NCBI GenBank assembly: GCA_035763085.1
Contig: DASUBV010000285.1
Span: forward strand, 1 to 12,325
From: DASUBV01 sp035763085
GTDB lineage: Bacteria; Actinomycetota; Actinomycetes; Streptosporangiales; Streptosporangiaceae
DNA: 12,325 nucleotides
Direction: 5' to 3'
Position 1 is the first letter of the stretch, and the number at the start of each line of letters is the position of its first letter. The notes beneath the pieces were generated by a model, which saw only the letters and a program-made list of their open reading frames with translations, searched no databases and was not told where the DNA came from. Of the stretch, positions 6,027 through 12,325 are shown one piece after another. Position numbers and translations under genes: made by a program.

Positions 6027-6596
6027 ATGCGGCTCTTCGTGGCGATCGTGCTCCCGCCCGCTGTGATCGCGGCCCTGGCGCAGCAGGTGGACCTGCTCCG
6101 CCCAGACTGGCCGGGCCTGCGGTGGGCCAGCCCGGACGCCTGGCACCTGACGCTGGCCTTCCTGGGCGAGGTCCCGGCGGAGGTCCTGCCGGGCCTGGAG
6201 CAGCGACTGGAGCGGGCCGCGCACCGCCATCCCGCCCAGGAACTGGCCGTCCGGGGCGGCGGCACCTTCCCCGGCGCCGCCCGGGCCCGGGTGCTGTGGG
6301 CCGGGATCCGCGCCGATCAGGCCGCCCTCGGCAGGCTGGCTGCCTCCGTGGCCGCCGGGGCCCGCCGGGCCGGGGCCCCGCCGCCGGATGAGGGCCGCAG
6401 GTACCGGCCGCACATCACGCTGGCCCGGCTCCGCGAGCCGGCCGACCTGCGCCCGCTCGCCGCCGGGCTGTCCGGGCTGGCCGGGCCGCCGTGGACGGCC
6501 ACCGGGATTCACCTGATCCGCAGCCATCCGGGCGGGCCCGGCCAGGGTCCGGTGTATGAGGAGCTCGGGCAGTGGCCGCTGAGCGGGAAGCGCTGA
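6027..6596 (+). CDS. thpR: RNA 2',3'-cyclic phosphodiesterase (2H family)
   Basis: This is a cytoplasmic 189-aa member of the 2H phosphoesterase family, formerly called 2'-5' RNA ligase. The family opens 2',3'-cyclic phosphate ends of RNA, and some members join 2'-5' ends. Both catalytic HxTx motifs are present: HLTL at 40-43 and HITL at 129-132, with the usual N-terminus (MRLFVAIVLP) and the typical YRPHITLAR context. Length is normal. No Shine-Dalgarno is evident before ATG 6027. Another ATG at 6020 is in a different frame, and no alternative start exists upstream in frame. It lies 64 bp after the MFS gene on the same strand and may be read through from it. A functional link to MarR/MFS is not evident. 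The physiological substrate in bacteria is poorly known. Confidence 0.93.
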   Translation: MRLFVAIVLPPAVIAALAQQVDLLRPDWPGLRWASPDAWHLTLAFLGEVPAEVLPGLEQRLERAAHRHPAQELAVRGGGTFPGAARARVLWAGIRADQAALGRLAASVAAGARRAGAPPPDEGRRYRPHITLARLREPADLRPLAAGLSGLAGPPWTATGIHLIRSHPGGPGQGPVYEELGQWPLSGKR

Positions 6597-6669
6597 CGGC
6601 GGGCGCGGCGCGGCCCGGCCGGCCACCGCGGCGGGGCGGCGCAGGCGGCAGGAAGCTGACGCCGGGACA

Positions 6670-6710
6670 GCTGCCCGGCGGCGGGCAGCCTGGCCTGGCT
6701 GCCGGGCAGC
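6670..6710. terminator. GC-rich hairpins between convergent thpR and serC
   Basis: GCTGCCCG-gcgg-CGGGCAGC (6670-6689) and GCTGCC-g-GGCAGC (6698-6710) sit in the 122 bp between the two converging stops. The outer arms GCTGCCCGGC (6670-6679) and GCCGGGCAGC (6701-6710) can also pair with each other. There is no T-run, as is common for actinobacterial terminators. The symmetry would serve both directions. Confidence 0.6.
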
Positions 6711-6718
6711 GGCAGGGG

Positions 6719-7849
6719 CTAGAGCCGCTCGACGGCGTAGTCGATGCAGGCGGTCAGGGCCTGGACGTCCGCCGGGTCGATGGCCGGGAACATGCCGATC
6801 CGCAGCTGGTTGCGGCCCAGCTTGCGGTAGGACTCGGTGTCCACGATCCCGTTTGACCGCAGGATGGCCGACAGGCCGGCGGCATCGACCGACGGGTCGA
6901 AGTCGACGGTGCCGACCACCGCCGACCGCTGGGCCGGGTCGGTGACGAACGGCGTGGCGTACGGGACGCGCTGGGCCCACTCATACAGGTGGCCCGAGGA
7001 CTGCGCGGTCCGCTGCGTCGTCCAGGCCAGCCCGCCCGCGCCGAGCATCCAGTCGATCTGCTCGGCGAGCATGATCAGCGTGGCCAGGGCCGGGGTGTTG
7101 TAGGTCTGCTGCTGCCGGGAGTTGGCGATCGCCCCGCGCAGCGACAGGAATTCCGGGATGTAGCGGTCGCCGGCGGCGATCCGCTCGGCCCGCTCGACCG
7201 CGGCCGGGGACAGCAGGGCGATCCACAGCCCGCCGTCGGAGCCGAATGACTTCTGCGGCGCGAAGTAGTAGGCGTCGAACTCGGCGGCGCGCACCGGCAG
7301 TCCGCCCGCGCCGCTGGTCGCGTCGACCAGCACGAGCGCGTCGCTGTCGGCGCCGGGCACCCGGCGGACCGGCATGGCCACGCCGGTCGAGGTCTCGTTG
7401 TGGGTCAGCGCGTAGGCGTCGATCCCGGTCTCCGCGCTGGGCTCGGGGTGTGAGCCCGGCGCCGCGTGAATGACCGTGGGCTCATCCAGCCACGGGGCGG
7501 CCGTCGTCACTGCCGCGAACTTGGCGGAGAACTCCCCGAACGACAGGTGCTGGGACCGCTGGCCGACCAGGCCGAAGGCGGCGACCTCCCAGAACGCGGT
7601 GGACCCGCCGTTGCCGAGCACCACCAGGTAGCCCTCGGGCAGGTCGAACAGCTCGGCCAGGCCGTCACGGACCCGCTGGACGAGGTGGCGGACCGGGGCC
7701 TTCCGGTGCGAGGTGCCCAGCAGCGCGGCGCCGGGCCCGGCCAGGGCCGCGACCTGCTCGGGCCGCACCTTGGACGGGCCGCAGCCGAACCGGCCGTCAG
7801 CGGGCAGCAGCCCGGCCGGGATCTCGATCTTGGCGGGCTCGTCAGGCAT
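6719..7849 (-). CDS. serC: Phosphoserine aminotransferase
   Basis: This cytoplasmic PLP enzyme converts 3-phosphohydroxypyruvate plus glutamate to phosphoserine and 2-oxoglutarate, the second step of serine synthesis. The start is ATG 7849 (MPDEPAKIEIPAG), 5 nt after GGAGG (7855-7859), giving 376 aa, the length of the M. tuberculosis enzyme as recalled. A longer frame to 7942 lacks this support and adds 31 non-conserved residues. Visible features: GCGPSKVRPEQ near 23-32; LGTSHR (44-49), the usual substrate-binding region; HNETSTG (150-156); VDATSGAGG with the PLP-contacting Asp (about 175-183); and the Schiff-base Lys200 in FAPQKSFGSDGG. This is the actinobacterial form of SerC. It lies 136 bp downstream of citrate synthase on the same strand with a terminator-like hairpin between, so it probably has its own promoter in that gap. 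Confidence 0.96.
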   Translation of the reverse strand: MPDEPAKIEIPAGLLPADGRFGCGPSKVRPEQVAALAGPGAALLGTSHRKAPVRHLVQRVRDGLAELFDLPEGYLVVLGNGGSTAFWEVAAFGLVGQRSQHLSFGEFSAKFAAVTTAAPWLDEPTVIHAAPGSHPEPSAETGIDAYALTHNETSTGVAMPVRRVPGADSDALVLVDATSGAGGLPVRAAEFDAYYFAPQKSFGSDGGLWIALLSPAAVERAERIAAGDRYIPEFLSLRGAIANSRQQQTYNTPALATLIMLAEQIDWMLGAGGLAWTTQRTAQSSGHLYEWAQRVPYATPFVTDPAQRSAVVGTVDFDPSVDAAGLSAILRSNGIVDTESYRKLGRNQLRIGMFPAIDPADVQALTACIDYAVERL

Positions 7850-7920
7850 CGGCTCCTCCGTTTCCGCCTCGTCTGCCGCAGGCCGGACATGATGCCGTGT
7901 CAGCCGGCTCCGGATGCTCC

Positions 7921-7950
7921 CCGGCGTCGTGCCTGCGGGCACGACGCCGG
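7921..7950 (-). terminator. Hairpin terminator after citrate synthase
   Basis: CCGGCGTCGTGCC (7921-7933) and its exact reverse complement (7938-7950) are joined by a 4-nt loop: a 13-bp perfect stem 36 bp beyond the citrate synthase stop. There is no T-run, so it would be an actinobacterial 'I-shaped' terminator. Being upstream of serC it could also act as an attenuator of read-through into serC. Confidence 0.65.
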
Positions 7951-7985
7951 CATCAGGCCCGGGCGGCCGCGGTCAGCGGCGCCCT

Positions 7986-9095
7986 TCACACATCATGGTC
8001 CAGGACTTCCTCGGCGCCGGGGACGTCACGAACCGGGCGCGCGCTGGGGCCGACGTACCGGGCGCTGGGCCGCACCAGCCGGCCGGTGCGCTTCTGCTCC
8101 AGGATGTGCGCCGCCCAGCCTGCCGTCCGGGCGCAGGTGAACATGGAGGTGAACATGTGCGAGGGCACCTCGGCGAAGTCGAGCATGATGGCCGCCCAGA
8201 ACTCCACGTTGGTGGCCAGCACCCGGTCGGGCCGGCGGGCGTGCAGCTCGTCCAGCGCTGCCTTCTCCAGCGCCGCGGCTACCTCGTAGCGCGGGGCGCC
8301 CAGTTCCTGGGCGGTCCGGCGCAGCACCCGCGCGCGCGGGTCCTCGGCCCGGTAAACCCGGTGGCCGAAGCCCATCAGCCGCTCGCCCTGGTCGAGGGTC
8401 TTCTTGACGTAGGCGACCGCGTCGCCGGTCTTCTCGACTTCCTCGATCATGTGCAGGACCCGGGCGGGAGCGCCGCCGTGCAGCGGGCCGGACATCGCGC
8501 CGACCGCGCCCGACAGCGCGGCAGCCACGTCGGCACCGGTGGAGGCGATGACCCGGGCGGTGAAGGTGGAGGCGTTCATGCCGTGCTCGGCCGCCGAGCT
8601 CCAGTAGGCGTCGATGGCCCGGACGTGCTTGGGGTCCGGCTCACCGCGCCAGCGGATCATGAACCGCTCGGTGATGGTCTTGGCCTCGTCCACCCGGCGC
8701 TGCGGGACCATCGGCTGGCCCAGGCCGCGGGCCGACTGAGCCACGAACGACAGGGCCATCACCGAGGCGCGGGCCAGGTCCTCGCGTGCCTGCTCGTCGG
8801 AGATGTCCAGCAGCTGGTGCATGCCGTAGGCGGGTGCCAGCATGGCCAGGGCGCTTTGCACATCGACCCGGATGTCCCCGGAATGCACCGGGATCGGGAA
8901 CGGCTCGGCTGGCGGCAGGCCGGGCGCGAACTCGTTGTCGACGAGCAGTCCCCAGACATGCCCGTAGGACACGTGGCCCACGAGTTCCTCGATGTCCACG
9001 CCCCGGTAACGGAGCGAGCCGCCCTCCTTATCGGGCTCGGCAATCTCCGTCTCGAATGCGATGACGCCCTCTAGACCCGGCGTGAAGTCGGACAT
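7986..9095 (-). CDS. citA: Citrate synthase, CitA-type
   Basis: This 369-aa cytoplasmic enzyme condenses oxaloacetate with acetyl-CoA at the entry of the TCA cycle. The short form and sequence match the actinobacterial 'citrate synthase 2' (CitA) rather than the ~430-aa GltA type. Landmarks: GGSLRYRGVDIEELV (25-39), EHGMNASTFTAR with His171, GPLHGGAP with His206 and GFGHRVYR with His245, the three His positions expected of the family. In the segment that normally carries the catalytic Asp (NVDFYSG in GltA), this protein reads NVEFWAA, with Glu298. The ending TCARTAGWAAHILEQKRTGRLVRPSA-type block (about 320-345) is typical of the family. ATG 9095 follows GGAGG (9104-9108) by 8 nt. It is divergent from pdxH and upstream of serC. 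2-methylcitrate synthase is the main alternative. Confidence 0.9.
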   Translation of the reverse strand: MSDFTPGLEGVIAFETEIAEPDKEGGSLRYRGVDIEELVGHVSYGHVWGLLVDNEFAPGLPPAEPFPIPVHSGDIRVDVQSALAMLAPAYGMHQLLDISDEQAREDLARASVMALSFVAQSARGLGQPMVPQRRVDEAKTITERFMIRWRGEPDPKHVRAIDAYWSSAAEHGMNASTFTARVIASTGADVAAALSGAVGAMSGPLHGGAPARVLHMIEEVEKTGDAVAYVKKTLDQGERLMGFGHRVYRAEDPRARVLRRTAQELGAPRYEVAAALEKAALDELHARRPDRVLATNVEFWAAIMLDFAEVPSHMFTSMFTCARTAGWAAHILEQKRTGRLVRPSARYVGPSARPVRDVPGAEEVLDHDV

Positions 9096-9373
9096 TCGTG
9101 AATCCTCCGTCTCTTGTCCGCGGCGGGCCGGCGGGCTGGCCAGCAGTCAGGCCGCACCTCCTCGGGCGGCGGGGGCCAGCGGGCCTGTCTACGGCCAGCG
9201 AACCTATTCAACCGCGCGCCGAGTACGGACTGGTAACCAGGCTCCCGGCAAACAGCAGCAAAACGCCAGCTTGCCCGGCGCCGGGCGGCCCGGCAGGCTG
9301 GCCAGAACCTGGCTGCCGGGCTTAGCTACCCAGCGTGGCGGCCTGCCCTGGGGATATGTGAGGATCAGTACCC
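9096..9373. promoter_or_regulatory. Divergent control region of citA and pdxH
   Basis: These 278 bp hold no gene. A perfect small palindrome CTGGT-a-ACCAG lies at 9230-9240. A 9-bp inverted repeat GCCCGGCAG (9288-9296) and CTGCCGGGC (9313-9321) surrounds a 16-nt loop upstream of pdxH. A weak minus-strand promoter for citA could be TTACCA (9236-9231 region) and TTGAAT (9211-9206), but its 19-bp spacer is long, so it is only a suggestion. No recognisable riboswitch was seen. Confidence 0.5.
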
Positions 9374-10015
9374 GTGACCGACCAGGACCAGACTCGTGAG
9401 CTGGACCACACGCTCAGCGAGGACATGCTGCCCGCCGACCCGATGGACCTGTTCTCCCGCTGGATGGCCGACGTGATCGCGGCCGGGCTGCCGGAGCCAT
9501 CGGCCATGGCGCTGGCCACCGTCTCGGCCGACGGGCGGCCGCGGGCCCGGATGGTACTGCTGAAGGCCTACGACGCCAGCGGCTTCACCTTCTATACCAA
9601 CCGGACCTCCCGCAAGGGCAGCGACCTGGCCCAGGTTCCCCGGGCCAGCCTGCTGTTCCCCTGGTATCCGATCCAGCGCCAGGTGATCATCGAGGGCACC
9701 GTGACGCCTCTGTCGACCGCCGACAGCGAGCCTTATTTCCACTCCCGCGGCCGCGGCTCGCAGCTGGGCGCGTGGGCCAGCCGCCAGTCCACCGTGATCA
9801 GCTCCCGCGACGAGCTAGATGACCGGTACGCAGAGCTGACCCGGCGGTGGCCCGAGGGCACGACCGTGCCGATGCCGGAGTTCTGGGGCGGGTACCGGGT
9901 CGAGCCGCAGATCGCCGAGTTCTGGCATGGCCAGCCCGACCGGCTGCACGACCGGTTCCGCTACCGGCGGCTGGCCGGGGGCGGCTGGTCCGCTCCCGAG
10001 CGGCTGGCACCCTGA
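9374..10015 (+). CDS. pdxH: Pyridoxamine 5'-phosphate oxidase
   Basis: This FMN enzyme of 213 aa oxidises pyridoxine or pyridoxamine 5'-phosphate to pyridoxal 5'-phosphate, using oxygen. It starts at GTG 9374 with GAGGA (9360-9364) 9 nt upstream. Family landmarks: MALATVSADGRPRARMVLLK (about 45-64), TFYTNRTSRKG (FMN/phosphate binding, about 72-82), the FPWYPIQRQVIIEG block (about 94-107), and the C-terminal signature EFWHGQPDRLHDR (about 183-195), with the substrate-binding RLHDR. It is divergent from citA and 88 bp before ideR. Its product PLP is the cofactor of SerC encoded nearby. Actinobacteria usually make PLP de novo by PdxS/PdxT, so this gene most likely serves salvage. Confidence 0.95.
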   Translation: MTDQDQTRELDHTLSEDMLPADPMDLFSRWMADVIAAGLPEPSAMALATVSADGRPRARMVLLKAYDASGFTFYTNRTSRKGSDLAQVPRASLLFPWYPIQRQVIIEGTVTPLSTADSEPYFHSRGRGSQLGAWASRQSTVISSRDELDDRYAELTRRWPEGTTVPMPEFWGGYRVEPQIAEFWHGQPDRLHDRFRYRRLAGGGWSAPERLAP

Positions 10016-10033
10016 TCACTACTACTTTGATCA
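10013..10033. repeat. TGATCA repeated, 15-bp period, upstream of ideR
   Basis: TGATCA occurs at 10013-10018 (overlapping the pdxH stop) and 10028-10033, each followed by a similar CTACT or TTACT tract. The stretch is AT-rich compared with its surroundings. It could be part of an operator or promoter upstream element for ideR. It does not match the DtxR/IdeR iron box. Confidence 0.35.
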
Positions 10034-10093
10034 TTACTTTCACGTTGCACTCAGTTCGCTCCTGCGCCGTGGCGGAATAGCATCAATGCTGAA

Positions 10094-10106
10094 GGGAGTG
10101 CAAGTG
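10094..10106 (+). promoter_or_regulatory. Ribosome site that sets the ideR start
   Basis: GGGAG (10094-10098, within AAGGGAG) stands 5 nt before GTG 10104. The in-frame ATG at 10086 has only a poor, distant GGCGGAA. Homologues begin a few residues before the conserved LIDTTEMYLRT, which agrees with the GTG. Confidence 0.75.
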
Positions 10107-10823
10107 ACGGCGCACGGGCTGATCGATACGACCGAAATGTACCTTCGCACGGTCTTCGAGCTCGAAGAAGAAGGAATCGTGCCGCTGCGCGCCCGCATTG
10201 CGGAGCGGCTCTCCCAGAGCGGGCCCACGGTGAGCCAGACGGTTGCCCGGATGGAGCGCGACGGGCTGCTGACGGTGGAGGGGGACCGGCAGCTGGCGCT
10301 GACCGACACCGGGCGGACGCTGGCGATGCGGGTCATGCGCAAGCACCGCCTGGCCGAGTGCCTGCTGGTCAATGTCATCGGGCTGCCATGGGAAGAGGTC
10401 CATATAGAGGCCTGCCGCTGGGAGCACGTGATGTCCGACAGCGTGGAGCGGCGGCTGGTCGAGCTGCTGGAGTACCCGGTGCACTGCCCGCACGGCAACA
10501 TCATCCCGGGGCTGGCCGAGCTCGGCGTGCCCGACGAGGCGAGCAAGCGCGTGGCTCAGGCCGAGGATGACGCCGGCGTGGCGATGACGAAGCTGGCGCC
10601 GCTGGCGCCCGGGCCAGTCGTGGTCCGGCGGATTAGCGAGCAGATCCAGAGTGACGCGGATCTCATGCTTAGACTCAAGAACATCGGGATACAACCCGGT
10701 CGCGAGGTCACGCTCGCGGCGAGCAGCGAAGGCGTACTGGTGACAGGTGGGGACAGGGTCGATGGCCTGGGGGTGGAGATTCCCCAGCAGGTCGCGTCAC
10801 ACGTATTCGTTACCCGGTCGTGA
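10104..10823 (+). CDS. ideR: Iron-dependent repressor, IdeR/DmdR1 (DtxR family)
   Basis: This 239-aa cytoplasmic Fe(II)-activated repressor belongs to the family that controls siderophore synthesis, iron uptake and iron storage by binding iron boxes as double dimers. Order: DNA-binding winged helix (LIDTTEMYLRTVFELEEEG, then the recognition region SQSGPTVSQTVARMERDGLL at about 37-56), dimerisation/metal domain (about 70-140), and an SH3-like C-terminal domain (about 165-235). All expected ligands are present, offset by two from M. tuberculosis IdeR: His81, Glu85, His100 for the structural site and Met12, Cys104, Glu107, His108 for the regulatory site. It is therefore expected to be a functional iron sensor. 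It starts at GTG 10104. No iron box is visible upstream, so autoregulation is not supported. A SpoIIE phosphatase gene follows 30 bp downstream, probably co-transcribed. Confidence 0.96.
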   Translation: MTAHGLIDTTEMYLRTVFELEEEGIVPLRARIAERLSQSGPTVSQTVARMERDGLLTVEGDRQLALTDTGRTLAMRVMRKHRLAECLLVNVIGLPWEEVHIEACRWEHVMSDSVERRLVELLEYPVHCPHGNIIPGLAELGVPDEASKRVAQAEDDAGVAMTKLAPLAPGPVVVRRISEQIQSDADLMLRLKNIGIQPGREVTLAASSEGVLVTGGDRVDGLGVEIPQQVASHVFVTRS

Positions 10824-10840
10824 TGACCGTCGGTGCGGGC

Positions 10841-10856
10841 AGGTGAGCGGCTGGTG
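10841..10856 (+). promoter_or_regulatory. Ribosome site of the SpoIIE phosphatase gene
   Basis: AGGTGAG (10841-10847) lies 6 nt before GTG 10854. An in-frame GTG at 10833 has no such site. ATG 10823, overlapping the ideR stop, is in another frame and stops after seven codons. The 10854 start therefore has the best support. Confidence 0.7.
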
Positions 10857-12325
10857 AGCCAGGGCGGCGAAGCCGCCGGGCCGGCGCTGCCGCCGCTGCT
10901 GGGCGCTGAGGCGGTGCTGGACCAGGTAGCGGCGGGAGTGGTAGTCACCGACTCAAGCGGCTGCCTGCTGTATGCCAACGACTTCGCCGTGTCGCTGTTC
11001 GGCTTCCCCGACGACGCGCCGCACCTGGTCGGCCAGTCGCTGCTGGCGCTCGGCTTCGAGGATGGCGACGCGCGCAAGGCGCGGGACATGACCCGGCAGG
11101 TCTTCCGGGGCTCGCCGTGGGAGGGCACCCTGGCGACCAGGCGGGTGGACGGCTCGCGGGTGTTCATCCGCGCCTACGCGGCCCCGCTGCGCGACGGGCC
11201 CGGCACGACCAGCGGCATCGTCATCATCGCGCGGGAGGCCAGCAACCGCGGCAGCCAGCGGGACACCGACCGGATCGCCGTGCTGGAGCGGATCGGGGAG
11301 CGGCTGGCCAGCTCGCTGGAGCTGTCGGTCACGCTCAGCCAGGTCGCCGAGACGCTCGTCCCGCAGTTCGCTGATCACTGTTTCATCGACCTGCTGCACG
11401 GCGACAAGCTGGTGCGCAGAGCTCAGCTGCACTCGCGCGGCTGGATGCCCGAGCCAGGCAGCTGGGCCCTGGTCGGCGAGCAGATCAGCTACCCGCCCGG
11501 GCACTTCTGCCAGCAGGCCATGGCCCGGATGGACACCGTCGTCGTCGAGGACATGGCGGAGCAGAGCTTCCCCGCGCCGAGCCAGAAGAGCCAGGAGACG
11601 TGCGAGACCGTCGTGCTCACCTCGGTCATCTCGGCGCCGCTGGTCGCCCGCGGCGAGCTGCTCGGGGTGATGAGCCTGGCGCTGTCCGGGCTGACCGAGC
11701 GGCAGGAACGGCATTACACCTCCGACGACCGGGACTTCGTCAGCGCCGTCGCCAGCCGGGTCGCGGTCGCCATCGACAACGCGATGCTGTTCGAGGAGGA
11801 GCGGCGCACCGCGCTGGCCTTCCAGACCAGCCTGCTGCCGCTCGACCCGCCGGCTCTCGACGGGCTGGAGGTGGCCTACAAGTACGTGCCGGCCAAGCCG
11901 CTGGAGACTCACGGCCAGGGCATCCAGACCCAGGTCGGCGGCGACTGGTACGACATCATCCCGCTGTCCGCGGGCCGGGTCGGCATCGTCATCGGGGACG
12001 TCGAGGGCCGTGGTGCGCGGGCCGCGGCGATCATGGGCCAGCTGCGGGCCGCGCTGCGCGCGTTTGCCCAGGACGACAAGCCGCCCGCGGAGATCCTGCG
12101 GCGGCTGGACGACTGGTGCCGGACCATGGGCCCGTCCGGCGCGCAGGCGCACGGCTTCGCCGCCGGGGACCCGCCCACGGCCAGCTGTACCTACCTGGTG
12201 TATGACGCCTGGTCCAGGACGCTGTCCTTCGCCAACGCCGGCCATGACGCGCCGCTGCTGGTCACCGGGGCGGACGTGGGCCAGCTGCCCATGGAGCACA
12301 AGGGCCTGCTGCTGGGCGTGCGCGG
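10854..12325 (+). CDS. PAS-GAF-SpoIIE phosphatase, 3' end outside window
   Basis: The frame is open from GTG 10854 to the window edge (490 codons seen). It begins with a PAS domain (about 17-128: VLDQVAAGVVVTDSSGCLLYAND, then WEGTLATRRVDGSRVFI), then a GAF domain (about 140-315), then a helical linker (MLFEEERRTALAFQTSLLP) and a PP2C-type SpoIIE phosphatase domain from about 320. Metal-binding acids are visible in GGDWYD (Asp364) and GDVEGRG (Asp382), followed by AAAIMGQLRAALRAF and ANAGHDAPLLV. No membrane segment is seen, so it should be a soluble signal-controlled Ser/Thr phosphatase. In actinomycetes such proteins often act on anti-sigma-factor antagonists, which in turn control sigma factors. 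Oddities: GDVEGRG has Arg where GHG or GKG is usual, and an extra THGQGIQ-containing stretch (about 350-360) precedes the GGDWYD motif. Whether a C-terminal kinase domain follows is not visible. Confidence 0.93.
   Translation, partial: MSQGGEAAGPALPPLLGAEAVLDQVAAGVVVTDSSGCLLYANDFAVSLFGFPDDAPHLVGQSLLALGFEDGDARKARDMTRQVFRGSPWEGTLATRRVDGSRVFIRAYAAPLRDGPGTTSGIVIIAREASNRGSQRDTDRIAVLERIGERLASSLELSVTLSQVAETLVPQFADHCFIDLLHGDKLVRRAQLHSRGWMPEPGSWALVGEQISYPPGHFCQQAMARMDTVVVEDMAEQSFPAPSQKSQETCETVVLTSVISAPLVARGELLGVMSLALSGLTERQERHYTSDDRDFVSAVASRVAVAIDNAMLFEEERRTALAFQTSLLPLDPPALDGLEVAYKYVPAKPLETHGQGIQTQVGGDWYDIIPLSAGRVGIVIGDVEGRGARAAAIMGQLRAALRAFAQDDKPPAEILRRLDDWCRTMGPSGAQAHGFAAGDPPTASCTYLVYDAWSRTLSFANAGHDAPLLVTGADVGQLPMEHKGLLLGVR

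Noticed and set aside
4733..6265. 510-codon minus-strand frame opposite the MFS and thpR genes
   Set aside because: It spans two well-supported genes and their gap, and reads as Gln/Asp/His/Gly-rich low-complexity sequence, a typical complement shadow.
7850..7942. Longer N-terminus of SerC starting at 7942
   Set aside because: An ideal GGAGG stands 5 nt before ATG 7849, the shorter protein has the family length, and the extension would read through the terminator-like hairpin region.
7914..9074. 386-codon plus-strand frame opposite citrate synthase
   Set aside because: It is antisense to a gene with intact citrate synthase motifs and has no recognisable domain of its own.
9096..9373. Riboswitch or T-box leader for pdxH or citA
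   Set aside because: No conserved riboswitch core or T-box motif was seen. The only structure is a simple 9-bp stem and a short palindrome.

Overview
The window is very GC-rich DNA with the strong G/C third-position bias and frequent GTG starts of a filamentous-type actinomycete (Actinomycetota; Streptomyces-like gene content, exact order not determinable). It looks chromosomal and conserved rather than mobile: no transposase, integrase, tRNA, rRNA or CRISPR array is visible. From memory, Streptomyces coelicolor carries afsR/afsS, serC, pdxH, a citA-type citrate synthase and the iron regulator dmdR1 in one broad chromosomal neighbourhood, so the content resembles that region; this should be checked by alignment.

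Layout, left to right. (1) Minus strand: an AfsR-type giant regulator (winged helix + BTAD + NB-ARC + TPR, 1016 aa) is followed downstream by the start of a small gene whose product is almost wholly a 14-residue repeat, cut by the left edge. This matches the afsR-afsS arrangement of Streptomyces, where AfsR switches on a small repeat-containing protein that promotes secondary metabolism. (2) About 0.8 kb without a credible gene but with several repeats: a direct-repeat pair, a 12-bp-stem hairpin, a six-copy ~20-bp tandem array and three copies of a 9-mer. (3) Plus strand: a MarR repressor with a promoter and an overlapping palindromic operator, then an MFS exporter with no ATG/GTG/TTG start that apparently begins at a CTG overlapping the marR stop (CTGA), with a perfect 15-bp hairpin just inside its coding region; then an RNA 2',3'-cyclic phosphodiesterase (thpR). 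(4) Minus strand: citrate synthase (citA-like), a 13-bp terminator-like hairpin, then phosphoserine aminotransferase (serC), convergent with thpR across GC-rich hairpins. (5) Plus strand, divergent from citA: pdxH (pyridoxal phosphate supply), an IdeR/DmdR1-type iron regulator with all expected metal ligands, and a PAS-GAF-SpoIIE phosphatase cut by the right edge.

Working together: the left part is regulation of secondary metabolism plus an efflux module; the right part is central metabolism (citrate, serine, vitamin B6), iron control and a PP2C-type phosphatase. The points most worth following are the repeat peptide downstream of AfsR, the CTG start and hairpin at the MarR-MFS junction, and the repeat-dense intergenic region.
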